A DNA stretch of 18,627 nucleotides from Planctomycetota bacterium. Lineage in GTDB: Bacteria > Planctomycetota > Brocadiia > JAJRTI01. Location: the NCBI GenBank assembly GCA_024278415.1, contig JAJRTI010000094.1:1-18627 (forward strand). The letters run 5' to 3'. Within the stretch, counting starts at the first letter, position 1. Each line of letters opens with the position of its first letter. This document shows positions 6,690 to 16,160 of the stretch, piece by piece. Made by a program: the position numbers and the translations under genes. A model generated the notes under the pieces. That model did not search any database, was not told the origin of the DNA, and saw only the letters and a program-made list of their open reading frames with translations.

Positions 6690-8660
6690 TCAGTATGGCA
6701 ATTGCGAAACCGCGGTTGCGATGAGTTTGATGGCGATGCAGACCATGCTCACGAGGCCAATGCCGCAGCCGTAGCCGGCCGCGAGAATGGGGGTGTACTT
6801 GCGCCAGTTCTCCGGGCCAAACTTTTTGGCGAAGTAGTAGCGCCCGACCAGCGCGGCGGTCAGCTCGGGGATCGCGTCGAAGGGGCTCCCAGCCAGGCCG
6901 CGAATCGTGCCATACACGAGCAGCGTGGGCCAACCGATGGACGCGAGCACCGCGTACGCGACGACGCCGTACGTGAGCCCCATGAACATGAACTTCGGTT
7001 TCATCGCCTCCAGGAAGAAGGCGTTGCCGGAGGTGGTTGCGGTCATCCAGAAGCAGCGGTTCACCGCCTGCAACGGCCAGAACCGCATGGCGTACGGGTA
7101 CGCGGCGGACGGTATCTCGCCCATGCGCCAGATGAACGACCAGAAGAAGATCGAGCAGAAAATAGCGAGCGGGATGTAGAAGAACTGGGCCTTGAAGATG
7201 CTCGTGAACTTCGTGCCGGTGAGTTCGAGTTGGCGGAATCCCTGGGCGCTGCCGCCCACGTCGTGCAACGGCATGGGCGCGTACCACACGTCGACGCCTT
7301 TGTAGCCGGTGAGGATGAAGCAAGTTTCCTTCACGTAGGGAAAGCCCACGCCGTGCCCGGTGAGCCCGACCATGCGCGCGGAGATGTAGGAGATGAAGGG
7401 CGTGTACACGTACCCGAAGACGAGCATGATCCAGATGGGGAATTTCGGCACGAGATAGTGCGCGAGCGCGATGACCCAGCTTGTTTGCACGACATAGACG
7501 AGCAGCGCGACCCAGATGGGAATGTCGCCCCGGCCCTTGGGCGGGTCGAGGATGCTGCGCTTCGAGCCCTCGCCCTTCTCCGCGGCCTCGCGTCTGGCCT
7601 TGACCACCGCCTTGGTCGCGGCATAGATGCCGATGAACGCGACGGCGAACGCGGTGCCCACGCCGAAGCTCATCCAGAAGTCCAGCCGATTGGCCATCAT
7701 GGTTTCGATCACGTCCATGCCGGGCTGCCAGCGCTGGAGCACGCCCGCGTGATACAGGATGGGGTTGAGGATCAACTGGCCTAGCACTCCGGCGACGAAC
7801 GACCCGACAATCATCCAGAACGGCAGCACCATGCCCGCGAAGACCTGCCCCAGGCTCGTGCTGCACGCGATGGGCACGGCCGGGAGCACGTCCCGGAAGT
7901 TGCGCGTCCAGTCCACGAACGGGATGGGGATGATGTAGAGCGGCTTGCCAAATACGACGTCGCTGAGCGTGGGCACGCCCACGTAGACCGCGCCGAACGC
8001 GATGCCGATGGTGGCGGCGATGCTGAAGCAGCGCCAGCGCCAGGTCTCCTTCTCGGCTTCTGCAAGCGCGGTCACACCGCGAGCGGCGATCGGCGCGAGG
8101 GGGAACGGGAGGCGCTCCACGTCGGACGTGACGCGGAAGAGCGCGTACCCCAGCGAGTAGAAAGTGAGCCGGCCCCACACCAGGCCCACGGCCATGATCG
8201 CGATGTGCGGCCACCAGTCCCGGTGCAGCAGGTCGCGCAGCTTGTACGCCTCGGAATCCGGCGGCGGCGCGACCCAGATGGGGATGCGCTGTGCAATGTC
8301 GAACGACCGAGCGGCCTCGGACTGCACGAGGTACTGCATGTGCACGAAGCCGCCGAACAATCCGCCAGCCGACATGCCAAGCACCCCGCTGGCCACGGAG
8401 AAGATGAGGATCATCTCCTGCTTCGTCGGGTAGCGGCGGCAGCGCTTCGCGATCTCGATGATCAGGATGAGCGTGACCCAGTCGGCGACCGCGCCCAGGC
8501 CTTGCCCCAGCATGAGGCTGATGTACATGGCCCCCGGCACGATGAAGAAGCCCACGAAGAGTCCGCCCAGCACGGCCATCCAGCCGAAGCCGTCCTTGAA
8601 CTCCTTCGGGACGTCATCGTCCTCACGTAGCGCTCGATATTCTTCTTCGGCTCCGCTCAT
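6690..8660 (-). CDS. OPT-like multi-pass membrane transporter
   Basis: This 656-residue integral membrane protein has a short charged cytoplasmic N-terminus (MSGAEEEYRALREDDDVPKE) and more than ten hydrophobic segments. It has the overall look of the oligopeptide transporter (OPT) superfamily and its uncharacterised relatives in Planctomycetes and similar bacteria (proteins labelled peptide transporter or DUF6784/DUF6785). Suggestive parts are the first segments with GGLFVGFFIVPGAMYISLML, the loop with VERLPFPLAPIAARG, and the C-terminal pair. The substrate cannot be deduced; peptides or metal chelates are typical for OPT. It lies 165 bp downstream of the 1777-residue fusion gene in the same direction and has its own candidate operator 22 bp upstream of the ATG. 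No strong ribosome binding site is seen. It ends in TGA directly beside the heptamer array. Confidence 0.8.
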   Translation of the reverse strand: MSGAEEEYRALREDDDVPKEFKDGFGWMAVLGGLFVGFFIVPGAMYISLMLGQGLGAVADWVTLILIIEIAKRCRRYPTKQEMILIFSVASGVLGMSAGGLFGGFVHMQYLVQSEAARSFDIAQRIPIWVAPPPDSEAYKLRDLLHRDWWPHIAIMAVGLVWGRLTFYSLGYALFRVTSDVERLPFPLAPIAARGVTALAEAEKETWRWRCFSIAATIGIAFGAVYVGVPTLSDVVFGKPLYIIPIPFVDWTRNFRDVLPAVPIACSTSLGQVFAGMVLPFWMIVGSFVAGVLGQLILNPILYHAGVLQRWQPGMDVIETMMANRLDFWMSFGVGTAFAVAFIGIYAATKAVVKARREAAEKGEGSKRSILDPPKGRGDIPIWVALLVYVVQTSWVIALAHYLVPKFPIWIMLVFGYVYTPFISYISARMVGLTGHGVGFPYVKETCFILTGYKGVDVWYAPMPLHDVGGSAQGFRQLELTGTKFTSIFKAQFFYIPLAIFCSIFFWSFIWRMGEIPSAAYPYAMRFWPLQAVNRCFWMTATTSGNAFFLEAMKPKFMFMGLTYGVVAYAVLASIGWPTLLVYGTIRGLAGSPFDAIPELTAALVGRYYFAKKFGPENWRKYTPILAAGYGCGIGLVSMVCIAIKLIATAVSQLPY

Positions 8661-8682
8661 GTGATCCGGGGGTTAGGCGTTA

Positions 8683-8700
8683 TCGACAACATGTTGTCGA
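8683..8700. promoter_or_regulatory. 18-bp perfect palindrome, candidate operator
   Basis: TCGACAACATGTTGTCGA is a perfect inverted repeat lying 22 bp upstream of the ATG of the OPT-like gene at 8660. The length, perfect dyad symmetry and position are what is expected of a site bound by a dimeric repressor or activator. I do not see the regulator gene in the window and cannot name its family; GntR- and LexA-type dimers use sites of comparable form. Confidence 0.5.
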
Positions 8701-8711
8701 TGTCGTGTCCG

Positions 8712-8796
8712 ACTCTTACTCTTAGCCTTACTCCTCCTCCGTGTCGTGCGATTAAGGAGGAAAGAGTAAGACTAAGAGTAGGACTAAGAGTAAGAG
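8712..8796. repeat. Long imperfect inverted repeat in the intergenic gap
   Basis: The left arm (about 8712-8740, C/T-rich) and the right arm (about 8757-8796, A/G-rich) are near-complementary around a loop of roughly 16 bases. Within them, 8713-8725 (CTCTTACTCTTAG) is perfectly complementary to 8784-8796. The right arm also contains direct copies of CTAAGAGTA. A transcript across it in either direction could fold into a long stem. It may be a mobile palindromic element; it has no T-run and is not a typical terminator. Confidence 0.7.
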
Positions 8797-8808
8797 AAGG
8801 AGGACAGC

Positions 8809-8821
8809 GGGGACAGTCCCC
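8809..8821. repeat. Short REP-like palindrome
   Basis: GGGGACAGTCCCC has a perfect 6-bp stem around a single A. It lies five bases beyond the stop codon of the 1777-residue gene. Short GC palindromes of this kind are typical of REP sequences moved by Y1 (RAYT-like) transposases, one of which is encoded at 17601-18056. It could also stabilise the 3' end of the upstream reading frame in the mRNA. Confidence 0.6.
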
Positions 8822-8825
8822 TTGG

Positions 8826-11800
8826 CTAGGCCGTCGCGGCCTGTGCGAGGCGCTCCTCGCCTTTCGCCGCCAGCTCCTTCTTGTGCTCGGAGGGCACTAG
8901 GCGCCACACGAGCAACTGTTTGCGAACCGCCCGCAGGAAGCCGGCGTTCATGCGCTGCCACATGTCTTGCTCGCCGCTCTCGCGGTGGATGTGGAATCGC
9001 ATGATGTGCAGGCGTTCGTCCGTGGGCGATGGGATGGTGTCGATGCGCACGCTCTGGCTGATGCCGGCGTCCAAGGGCGAGACCCACACGAGGGCTTCGA
9101 GCTTGTACGCACGATCGCCATCTGCCGGCTGGCCGGAGAGCCGCGTGTCTGCGGAGATGAACCGGCCAATCGAATCCTCGTCGTGCGCTTCGAAGTACTC
9201 CACGAGGAACATGTTCACCGCGAGCGCCTCTGCGGAACTCACCGTGAACGGGAAGTCGAAGTCCCAGTTGTCCCCCACAGCCTTGGGCAAGCGCATCTTG
9301 CGCGTTTCGTCGGGCACGGACAACTGGCCGGCTTTGCGCGCCGGGTAGATCGTGGACAGCAGCACGATGGACACGACGATCATGGTCGTCCACACCGCGG
9401 CGGTGGACGAGTAGTTCAGGTTCAAGCCCGTCATGATGCCGTGCATCGTGACGACCTTCGCGACGATTTGGCCCAGGAGGTAGCCCACAATCGCTCCGAC
9501 CACCGCAAACACCGACGACTCCGCGAAGAAGAGCGCGCCAATGTGCCCCGGCGCGAGGCCGACGGACGCGTAGATGAAGATCTCGCGAATCCGCTCGTAC
9601 ACGCTGCCCAGCATGGTGTTGAACACGATCAGCGCGGCGATGGCCATGGGCACGAGCAGCGCGCCCAGTCCTTTCACCGACAGCGCTCCGCGGGAACTGT
9701 AGAGATACGTCTCGCCCGCAACGCCCGCGAAGATGAGCAGGTTGATTTGCTCGACGTAGCGCTCCAGCACCCCCTTGATCTGCTCTTCCGTGCCTTCCAT
9801 GCGGACCGCGACCGAGCGTATCGTCGCGCCAATGCGCAGTGCGAAGTCGTTGGGCACAAGCAAGCACCAATCGGGCGGCATGTGGATGTAGAGGTCGGGC
9901 TTGAGTTCTTCCGCGAGCGACGCGGCGTCGCCCCCCTCCTTCGTCAGGTCAACCTGCGTGTCTTCGTCTTCCTCCTTACGCTGCTGCATTTGGATGTAGT
10001 CGACGGGTGTGATGGGCTCCTCGTCGAGGTCTTGGAGGCTGTAGAGGCCGCCGGTCTTGATCGCCGCGCCCGCGCGGAAACGGTTGTCTATTTCTTCCAC
10101 GGTGATGTGTGGCGGCGGGACGTCGGCAGTGGGATCGTTGACCTTCACCACCCGCGCCGTCTGCCAGCGCGCGCCCTCGACGATGCGAATCCAACTGCCC
10201 TCGACAACGCCTTGGTCCGCCACGTCGGACACAAGCGGCACGACCACGTTCTCCCCCGGCTTCAGGTTCTCCTTGGTCTTCGTGACAGTGTGGCCCTCCG
10301 TGTCGATGATGCCAATGACGGCCAGGTCGTTGCCCAGGACGCGAACCGTGTCGCCGACCTTCGCGTCCAAATCCGCGGCCATGGTCTGCGGCAGGATGCA
10401 GACGAAGGGGTAGTTCGCCATGCTCTTGTCGAACCACACCTTCTTCTCGCCCTGGATCATGTCGGCAATGGACCAGATATTGTTTTCGACCGGGTCGAGG
10501 CCGATAAGCCCGCGTGCGACGTACGTCTTGTCCGGGTTGCGCACGTTTTGCACGTCCAGGTGCAGGTATTCACTGCCGCTGGTGGAGCTGTACCAAGAGC
10601 GCAGCGCCACGACGCCGCCTTCCTCCTGGAAATGATTCCGTATGCTGTAGTAGGCATGCTCCTCAAACGGCGCCCAATTCTCCCGGCGCAGGAGGATGCC
10701 CTGGTACGGCGGCCGCCGCTCCATGGGCACTTCGTTGTAGCGCGTGGCGCTATCGAAGGACGTGAGCGAGAGGAGGCTGAAGGTGAGCAGCACGAGGGTG
10801 ACGCAGGTGAGCGTGGTGCGCACCTTGCGCTTGCGCATGTTCGAGATGCCGAGCATGAACGCGGCCACGGCCGCGCTCGCCCGGGCCACGTCCGCGCCGT
10901 GGATCGTCGCGGCCTGCCGCAGCGTGGCCATCTGGCTGTTGAACTTGTTCAGGATCAGCACGACCACGATGAGGCCGAGCGAGAACATGAAGAAGCCAAT
11001 GAGGATGATGATCGGCGTGGGCGAGATCTTGAACGCTGGGTGTACGTATCGCAGGATCATGTACACGAGGATGAAGATCGCGCCGATGGCCACCAGCCGC
11101 TTGCGAATGTCGGCCAAGCCCAGCAGCAGGCGCTCGGCGAAGATCACAAAGGGCAGCAGGATGGCGAAGTAGAAGATGACGCCCTTGACCACGTCGTTCT
11201 CGGTCGCGCGCACGGCCGGGTAGGCTTTGGCTTCGAGCGCCCACGCGGCGCGGGCGGACTTGAAGAACGTGTCGTAGTCCTCCTCCCACAGCGCTTGGTC
11301 CGCGCGCTCGATCATCTGCCGCGACTTGCGGTGGAGCTGCTCGACGCGCTTGTTCGTCACCCCGGTGGCCGCAAGCTGCTTGATCCGCGCATCGTCGAGG
11401 CGCCACATGTCCTTGGCGACCTTGAAGGAGGTGTGGAAGATGCTGAACTCCTTGCGCGTGCCGCCCGCGGACGGGTCGAAACCCCGGCCCAGCGGGTTGT
11501 CCTTGCCCCGCCACTCGATCGTCTCGAAGCTCCGCTGCACGCGCTCGTCCAGGCCCTCGAAGGTCGCCGCGGTCATCAGGCGCCGGCCGGCCTTGTCCGC
11601 GACCTCGACCACCTCCTGCTCCATCAGGTTCACGCGCTTGGGTTTGAATTCCTTGGCCGACTTGTGGCCGTATGCCGCGGGCCGGCTCTGCATGGACTCC
11701 AACATCTCTCGGGTCGCCAACTCGGGCCCGCGGTCGGTCTGCACCTCCAACAACTGGCTCGTTTCGAGCACGGGCCGGCGCATGAGCACCGCGCGGCGCT

Positions 11801-14159
11801 CCTGGAGGCTGAGCGAGTCGAAGGTCTCGGCGGACATGATCTGCACGCGGCCCGTATCGAGCACGACTTCATACAGCTCCATCGCGTTCAGCAGCGTCAG
11901 GCGCCGGCCCATGAGCCCCCCGGACATGGTCAGCTTGATGGGGATGCCCTTCTCGGTGTAGATGACCGCGCAGGGCTCCGAGTACGATCCGCCCGTCTTG
12001 CCCAGGAAGTAGGCGAAGTTCCGCGGTGCGGAATCCCGGCCGGCCTCCATCACGTTGATGCTCGACAGGCTCGTGTAGTTGAGTTGGTCGAGCAGGTCGT
12101 AAATCGTGGTGGACACGCAGGGGAACATGGACAGCCGCGCGTCGGTGCGCCGGTCGAGCCAGTTGCCGGGCCGATTCACGCGCAGGCCGCGGAGGCTCAC
12201 CCCCCCCACGCCCACCGTGCGTTTCATCTGCGGCGCGTATTCGACCGACCCGTCTTCTCGGTTCAAGAGGAACCCGTTCGCGCTCACGGGCCGGCCCGGC
12301 GGCTGCGACAGCCCCTGCACCTCGAACAGCGCGTTGCTGTCGCTCTTGACGTACACCGTCCCCCGCACTCCAAGGAGCGACTTGCTGGGGCTGAACTGCA
12401 CCGCGACCAGCGCGTCCGGGATCGCGGTCGCGGGCAGATAGGCGATGAGGTTGTCCTGCTGCGTCTTGCAGAAGGAGTCGCCCCACAGATCCTCCAAGTT
12501 TGCGGTCATGGGCATGGCCGGGTCGTTGCAGATGCCCGGCGCGTCTCGGTTCACGCCCATGAAGATCGCGATGAGCGTCTTGATCTGGTTCGTGAGGTTG
12601 CCCAGGTTCACCTGCCGGTCATCGTGGGGGTCGAACCGATCCATGGGCGTATCGACCACGTTGCGCGCGTCGTTGGTCGTCACAAACGCCACGCCGGGCA
12701 GGCCGCACAGGGTCACCACTTCGTTGTTGAGCGCGATGGGCGCCGGCAGGAGCGAGCGCCACTGCTTGCCCTTGCGCGGCACCACGCCGCTCAGCACCTC
12801 CGTGCGCGTCTCCTCGCCGATGGCCTGCGCCGCGTAGTCCGCGTAGGCCATGACCTTGTCGCCGATGAACCGAAACTCGCGCTGGAGCTTGATGTCGCCG
12901 TTGCCGTACTGGTCGTAGAAGTGGCCCTTGTAGAAGATGCCCAGTTGGTTCTGCCGGCTCGACAGATCGAGCGAGATGTAGAGGTGGCTCACGTCCTCCT
13001 CGCCGACTTGCTTCGCGGCGAGCCGGCTGCGCCGGGCCTTGACGATGGGCTGCATGTACGCGCGCATGCCAGCCAAGCTCTGGTGGTGGCCGGCGCTGGC
13101 GATGAACGTGACCGTGCGCCGCGGCAGGCTCTTGGTGAGCGCTTTAGCCAACTCGATGAGCGCGGTGATGCCGCACGCGGACTCCGCGCCGGGGGCCAAC
13201 GCCGGCACCACGGACATGGAGTCGTAGTACGCCTCGATGAAGACGGTCTCTTGCTTCAGCTCCGGATCCACGCCGTGGATCGTGCCCACGATGTTCCGCG
13301 CGTCGCACTCCTCCCACACCATGTCGGCTTCGAGCCGCACCGGGGGCAACGCCTCGCTCGCCGAGCGGTCGAGCTTGCCCAGGCGGGCCCGCACGTCTGC
13401 AACGCTGGCCCTGGCCGGGAGGTCGGGGAACAGTTTCCGGCCAAGCGCGACGAACTCCCGCTTCCCGATCCAGAAGCGCGGCATGTTGAGCGGCAGGAGG
13501 AGGAACTTCTCCTCCGCATCGCTGCGGAACGCGTAGTCCGGCTCGATGAAGATGACCGCGCTCGCACCCAGCATGGCCGCGTTGAGCCAGCGGGTCGAGC
13601 AGTCGAAGTCCATGAGCACAATGTTGCCTTCGACCGCCTGCTTACGGAACGCGGCCAGGTAGCCCGACCGGCCGTATACGAGTTTGCCCTTGAGGCCCCC
13701 CTCGGGCAGCTTGGGCGTGCGCACGAGGTTCGGCCACACACAATGGAGCGTGATCGACGCCGCGCTCCCCCCTTCGCCCACGGTCAGGTAGGCGGCCTTC
13801 TCCACGGGCACCACCACCTTGAACTCGCCCTCCGCGCTCGTGCCCACGTCCTCTAGGCCGATCTCGCGGAACCGCTGCTCGATGTAGTCCGCCGCGGCCA
13901 CGCATCCGGGGTAGCCGGTGACGCGGCTACCCATGTTCGTGAGCCGCTCCAGCGTCTCGGCCGGGTTGATCCCTGCAAAGACGCGCTCCAGTTCCGCGGT
14001 GTAGCGGTTCTGGGCGCTGGCGCGGGGCGCGAGGCAGGCCAGACCGATCGCCGCCAGCAGGGCGACCACCGGCCACGGACAGCCGGACACCTCCCGGCTC
14101 GCGCCGGATCGAGGCGCAGGCAAGCCCACGTGCGTCAGGATGTGCTTAGGCGATACCAT
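8826..14159 (-). CDS. Degenerate M28-like peptidase domain fused to FtsX/MacB-like permease
   Basis: This is a 1777-residue envelope protein. A signal-peptide-like stretch lies at residues 29-49, ending in RASA before Gln50. Residues about 55-540 have the M28 aminopeptidase layout with a PA-like insertion (about 140-270). The zinc site is lost: the AHxDS motif reads AYYDS (310-314), the GAxDNxSG motif reads GAESACG (324-330), and the catalytic Glu-Glu pair is His358-His359. It should therefore bind rather than cleave, at least by the M28 mechanism. Residues about 540-990 are unrecognised. Three membrane segments follow (about 993-1076), then an FtsX-type permease: first segment after KRKVRTTLT (about 1110-1133), a large extracytoplasmic domain, and three terminal segments (about 1493-1611) with YERIREIFIYASVGL typical of FtsX. 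FtsX-type permeases normally need an ABC ATPase; none is in the window. It lies between two OPT-like genes in the same direction and ends in TAG. The true start could be a little downstream of 14159. Confidence 0.85.
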   Translation of the reverse strand: MVSPKHILTHVGLPAPRSGASREVSGCPWPVVALLAAIGLACLAPRASAQNRYTAELERVFAGINPAETLERLTNMGSRVTGYPGCVAAADYIEQRFREIGLEDVGTSAEGEFKVVVPVEKAAYLTVGEGGSAASITLHCVWPNLVRTPKLPEGGLKGKLVYGRSGYLAAFRKQAVEGNIVLMDFDCSTRWLNAAMLGASAVIFIEPDYAFRSDAEEKFLLLPLNMPRFWIGKREFVALGRKLFPDLPARASVADVRARLGKLDRSASEALPPVRLEADMVWEECDARNIVGTIHGVDPELKQETVFIEAYYDSMSVVPALAPGAESACGITALIELAKALTKSLPRRTVTFIASAGHHQSLAGMRAYMQPIVKARRSRLAAKQVGEEDVSHLYISLDLSSRQNQLGIFYKGHFYDQYGNGDIKLQREFRFIGDKVMAYADYAAQAIGEETRTEVLSGVVPRKGKQWRSLLPAPIALNNEVVTLCGLPGVAFVTTNDARNVVDTPMDRFDPHDDRQVNLGNLTNQIKTLIAIFMGVNRDAPGICNDPAMPMTANLEDLWGDSFCKTQQDNLIAYLPATAIPDALVAVQFSPSKSLLGVRGTVYVKSDSNALFEVQGLSQPPGRPVSANGFLLNREDGSVEYAPQMKRTVGVGGVSLRGLRVNRPGNWLDRRTDARLSMFPCVSTTIYDLLDQLNYTSLSSINVMEAGRDSAPRNFAYFLGKTGGSYSEPCAVIYTEKGIPIKLTMSGGLMGRRLTLLNAMELYEVVLDTGRVQIMSAETFDSLSLQERRAVLMRRPVLETSQLLEVQTDRGPELATREMLESMQSRPAAYGHKSAKEFKPKRVNLMEQEVVEVADKAGRRLMTAATFEGLDERVQRSFETIEWRGKDNPLGRGFDPSAGGTRKEFSIFHTSFKVAKDMWRLDDARIKQLAATGVTNKRVEQLHRKSRQMIERADQALWEEDYDTFFKSARAAWALEAKAYPAVRATENDVVKGVIFYFAILLPFVIFAERLLLGLADIRKRLVAIGAIFILVYMILRYVHPAFKISPTPIIILIGFFMFSLGLIVVVLILNKFNSQMATLRQAATIHGADVARASAAVAAFMLGISNMRKRKVRTTLTCVTLVLLTFSLLSLTSFDSATRYNEVPMERRPPYQGILLRRENWAPFEEHAYYSIRNHFQEEGGVVALRSWYSSTSGSEYLHLDVQNVRNPDKTYVARGLIGLDPVENNIWSIADMIQGEKKVWFDKSMANYPFVCILPQTMAADLDAKVGDTVRVLGNDLAVIGIIDTEGHTVTKTKENLKPGENVVVPLVSDVADQGVVEGSWIRIVEGARWQTARVVKVNDPTADVPPPHITVEEIDNRFRAGAAIKTGGLYSLQDLDEEPITPVDYIQMQQRKEEDEDTQVDLTKEGGDAASLAEELKPDLYIHMPPDWCLLVPNDFALRIGATIRSVAVRMEGTEEQIKGVLERYVEQINLLIFAGVAGETYLYSSRGALSVKGLGALLVPMAIAALIVFNTMLGSVYERIREIFIYASVGLAPGHIGALFFAESSVFAVVGAIVGYLLGQIVAKVVTMHGIMTGLNLNYSSTAAVWTTMIVVSIVLLSTIYPARKAGQLSVPDETRKMRLPKAVGDNWDFDFPFTVSSAEALAVNMFLVEYFEAHDEDSIGRFISADTRLSGQPADGDRAYKLEALVWVSPLDAGISQSVRIDTIPSPTDERLHIMRFHIHRESGEQDMWQRMNAGFLRAVRKQLLVWRLVPSEHKKELAAKGEERLAQAATA

Positions 14160-14171
14160 AATGGGAGGAAA

Positions 14172-16160
14172 CTACTCCGGCATGATTCGCACGGCCGCGC
14201 CGGTCTTGCCGGCGATGAGGCCCACGATGATCCAGAACGCGCCCATGCACAGATCGCCCAACACGCCGCCCATGAAGAAACCGCGCATGCGCTTGTAAGC
14301 GCCGCCGCCGCCGTACTTGAGGATGCACGCCTTGATCATCCAGCCCAGCATGATGCTGAACCAGAAGTGTTCCATCGCAAAGCTGTTCGCCATGAGCAGC
14401 CCAAGGGGGTGCAGCGGCCACCAGTAGTAGCGCCCGGCCATGCCGAAGAGGAACGCCATGAGCGACGCGCCCCACGCCATGTAGCCCACGTTCGTCCAGA
14501 TCGTGCCTTGCGGGTTGCGCAGCATGTTCGCGACCGGCCCCATCTTGAACGGGAACACCGTGCGCATGCCGAACCCGTTGCCGGCCAAGTTGAGGCCGCC
14601 GTACTTGTAGGTGAGTGCGAGAGACGCGTAACCCGACAGCAGCACCGTCACCACGATGCTCAGAACCATCGCGTAGAACAGAGACTTGCGCCGCACGTTC
14701 GGCCCGTCGGTGATCTTCATCGAGTTCATGATGCTGGGCATCATGGTCTCGCGCGCATCGTGAATGAAGATGATGTTCTGGATCGTCAGCAGAGCGACGG
14801 TGCCCGTGCCCACCGCGCCGGGGCCGAGCGTGGTGGTCATGATGTCGTACGGGGTGAAGTTCTGGTAGATGAACAGCAGCCCGCCTTGGGCGATGAGCCG
14901 CGTGAGGCACAGGAGAATCATGAGCATCAGCAGCGTGGCGATGAAGCTCATGAAGAAGTTCATGCCGATGATCGTGCACCACACCGTCATGCCCAGCACG
15001 GCGCCCGCGAGCCCGAACACCGCGGTGCGGTAGCTGAAGCACTCGGACGAATCGTCCACGTTCGGGTCGCCATGCCAGGCCTTGCGCCACACGTCGGCCA
15101 GGTGCCGACGCCCGCGCCAGAGCAGCAGTGCGGCGAACACCAGAAACGCACCCGCCTGCTGGTGGATCGCGAACTTGCCCCAATACCCGCCCGCGTTCCA
15201 CGTGCGGCCCAGCAGATTGCCGGTGATAAACTCGCCCTGGAGGAACAGGAAGAAGAACCAGAAGCTGAACGACACCTCCAGCGTCAGCAGGTAGCAAAAG
15301 CCGATGACGGCCGGGTAGAACCGCAGCGCGATGCGGCCCACCGCATTCCACGGCGGATCGTGGAAGAGCTGCTGGACCGGGATCGTCATGGGGATCGTCG
15401 GCACCCAGTTGTGGTAGCTGTGCAGGCCGTTGAGGCCGTGGATCACCACGGGGATCGCAAAGCCGATCCAGAGGAGTCGGTCACGGAAGAACGCATTGAC
15501 CAGCCGGCCGGGCTCAGGCTGCCGGGCCATGTCGAGGGGCACGATGGTGAGCGGGAAGTTGAGCCGCTCCTGATCCACCCACTGCTTGCGCAGAATCACG
15601 CAGAGGCAGAACATGCTCCAGTAGAGCAGCCCCACGAACACACTCCAGATGAGCATGGGCACGCGCCACGCGCTCCAGGGGATGCTCATGCCCTCAGGCA
15701 AGCCCTCGAAGAAGTACTTGATTACCTTGCTATTGGGATCGGTGCTCGGCACCAGCCACTTGGGGATGTGCTGGAGGAACAGCGCCTCCCACTGGTTCTC
15801 CTGCGTGGCGTAATAGTAAGGCCCCACTTGGAGCGAAAACCAGTAGCGCATGAGCCCCGACGACGGAATGCCCGATGCCACGATCATCATGCACCAGATG
15901 ACGATCAGCTCCCCAGGCGACAGCTCTCGCCCCGGCGCAAGCCAGCGCAACAGCACGTTGACCCCCAATATCAACACCACGAAGATGAAGACCGCACCGA
16001 GCGGGAAGTGGTTGCCCGTGATGAACGTGCCGTTGAGGTAGTAATCGTTGTAAGGAATTGCGAACGCAAAGAGCGCCATGATGGCGACGCCAATCACGAC
16101 GGAGCGCACCGTGACCGGGCTGTGTGTGCGTTCCGTGTTGAGATCGTGGCCTTCGGGCAT
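14172..16160 (-). CDS. OPT-like multi-pass membrane protein (DUF6785 type)
   Basis: This membrane protein of about 662 residues has more than ten hydrophobic segments. The first carries AFAIPYNDYYLNGTFITGNH, a PYND plus GNHxPLGA arrangement that I associate with the DUF6785 family, distant relatives of OPT transporters found in Planctomycetes, Armatimonadetes and related groups. The substrate is unknown. It is the first gene after the promoter at 16249-16277 and is followed after 12 bp by the M28/FtsX fusion, so the two are surely co-transcribed. I chose the ATG at 16160 because the family usually starts close to the first membrane segment. An ATG at 16214 adds 18 Arg-rich residues but has a GAAGG three bases upstream and lies about 28 bases from the predicted transcription start, so it remains possible. 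The gene ends in TAG. Confidence 0.82.
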   Translation of the reverse strand: MPEGHDLNTERTHSPVTVRSVVIGVAIMALFAFAIPYNDYYLNGTFITGNHFPLGAVFIFVVLILGVNVLLRWLAPGRELSPGELIVIWCMMIVASGIPSSGLMRYWFSLQVGPYYYATQENQWEALFLQHIPKWLVPSTDPNSKVIKYFFEGLPEGMSIPWSAWRVPMLIWSVFVGLLYWSMFCLCVILRKQWVDQERLNFPLTIVPLDMARQPEPGRLVNAFFRDRLLWIGFAIPVVIHGLNGLHSYHNWVPTIPMTIPVQQLFHDPPWNAVGRIALRFYPAVIGFCYLLTLEVSFSFWFFFLFLQGEFITGNLLGRTWNAGGYWGKFAIHQQAGAFLVFAALLLWRGRRHLADVWRKAWHGDPNVDDSSECFSYRTAVFGLAGAVLGMTVWCTIIGMNFFMSFIATLLMLMILLCLTRLIAQGGLLFIYQNFTPYDIMTTTLGPGAVGTGTVALLTIQNIIFIHDARETMMPSIMNSMKITDGPNVRRKSLFYAMVLSIVVTVLLSGYASLALTYKYGGLNLAGNGFGMRTVFPFKMGPVANMLRNPQGTIWTNVGYMAWGASLMAFLFGMAGRYYWWPLHPLGLLMANSFAMEHFWFSIMLGWMIKACILKYGGGGAYKRMRGFFMGGVLGDLCMGAFWIIVGLIAGKTGAAVRIMPE

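Noticed and set aside
6416..6724. Repetitive peptide (VTGHWSL-type) encoded through the heptamer array
   Set aside because: A 7-bp unit without stops is open in all frames of one strand. The peptide is an artefact of the repeat.
8967..13856. 1629-codon plus-strand open frame
   Set aside because: It lies wholly antisense to the 1777-residue fusion gene. It is rich in His, Arg, Asp and Val, has no recognisable motif, and is a by-product of the strong GC bias at third codon positions of the real gene.
14160..14171. Separate promoter between the first OPT-like gene and the fusion gene
   Set aside because: The gap is only 12 bp and shows no -35/-10 pair in the preceding coding sequence that I could defend; co-transcription is simpler.
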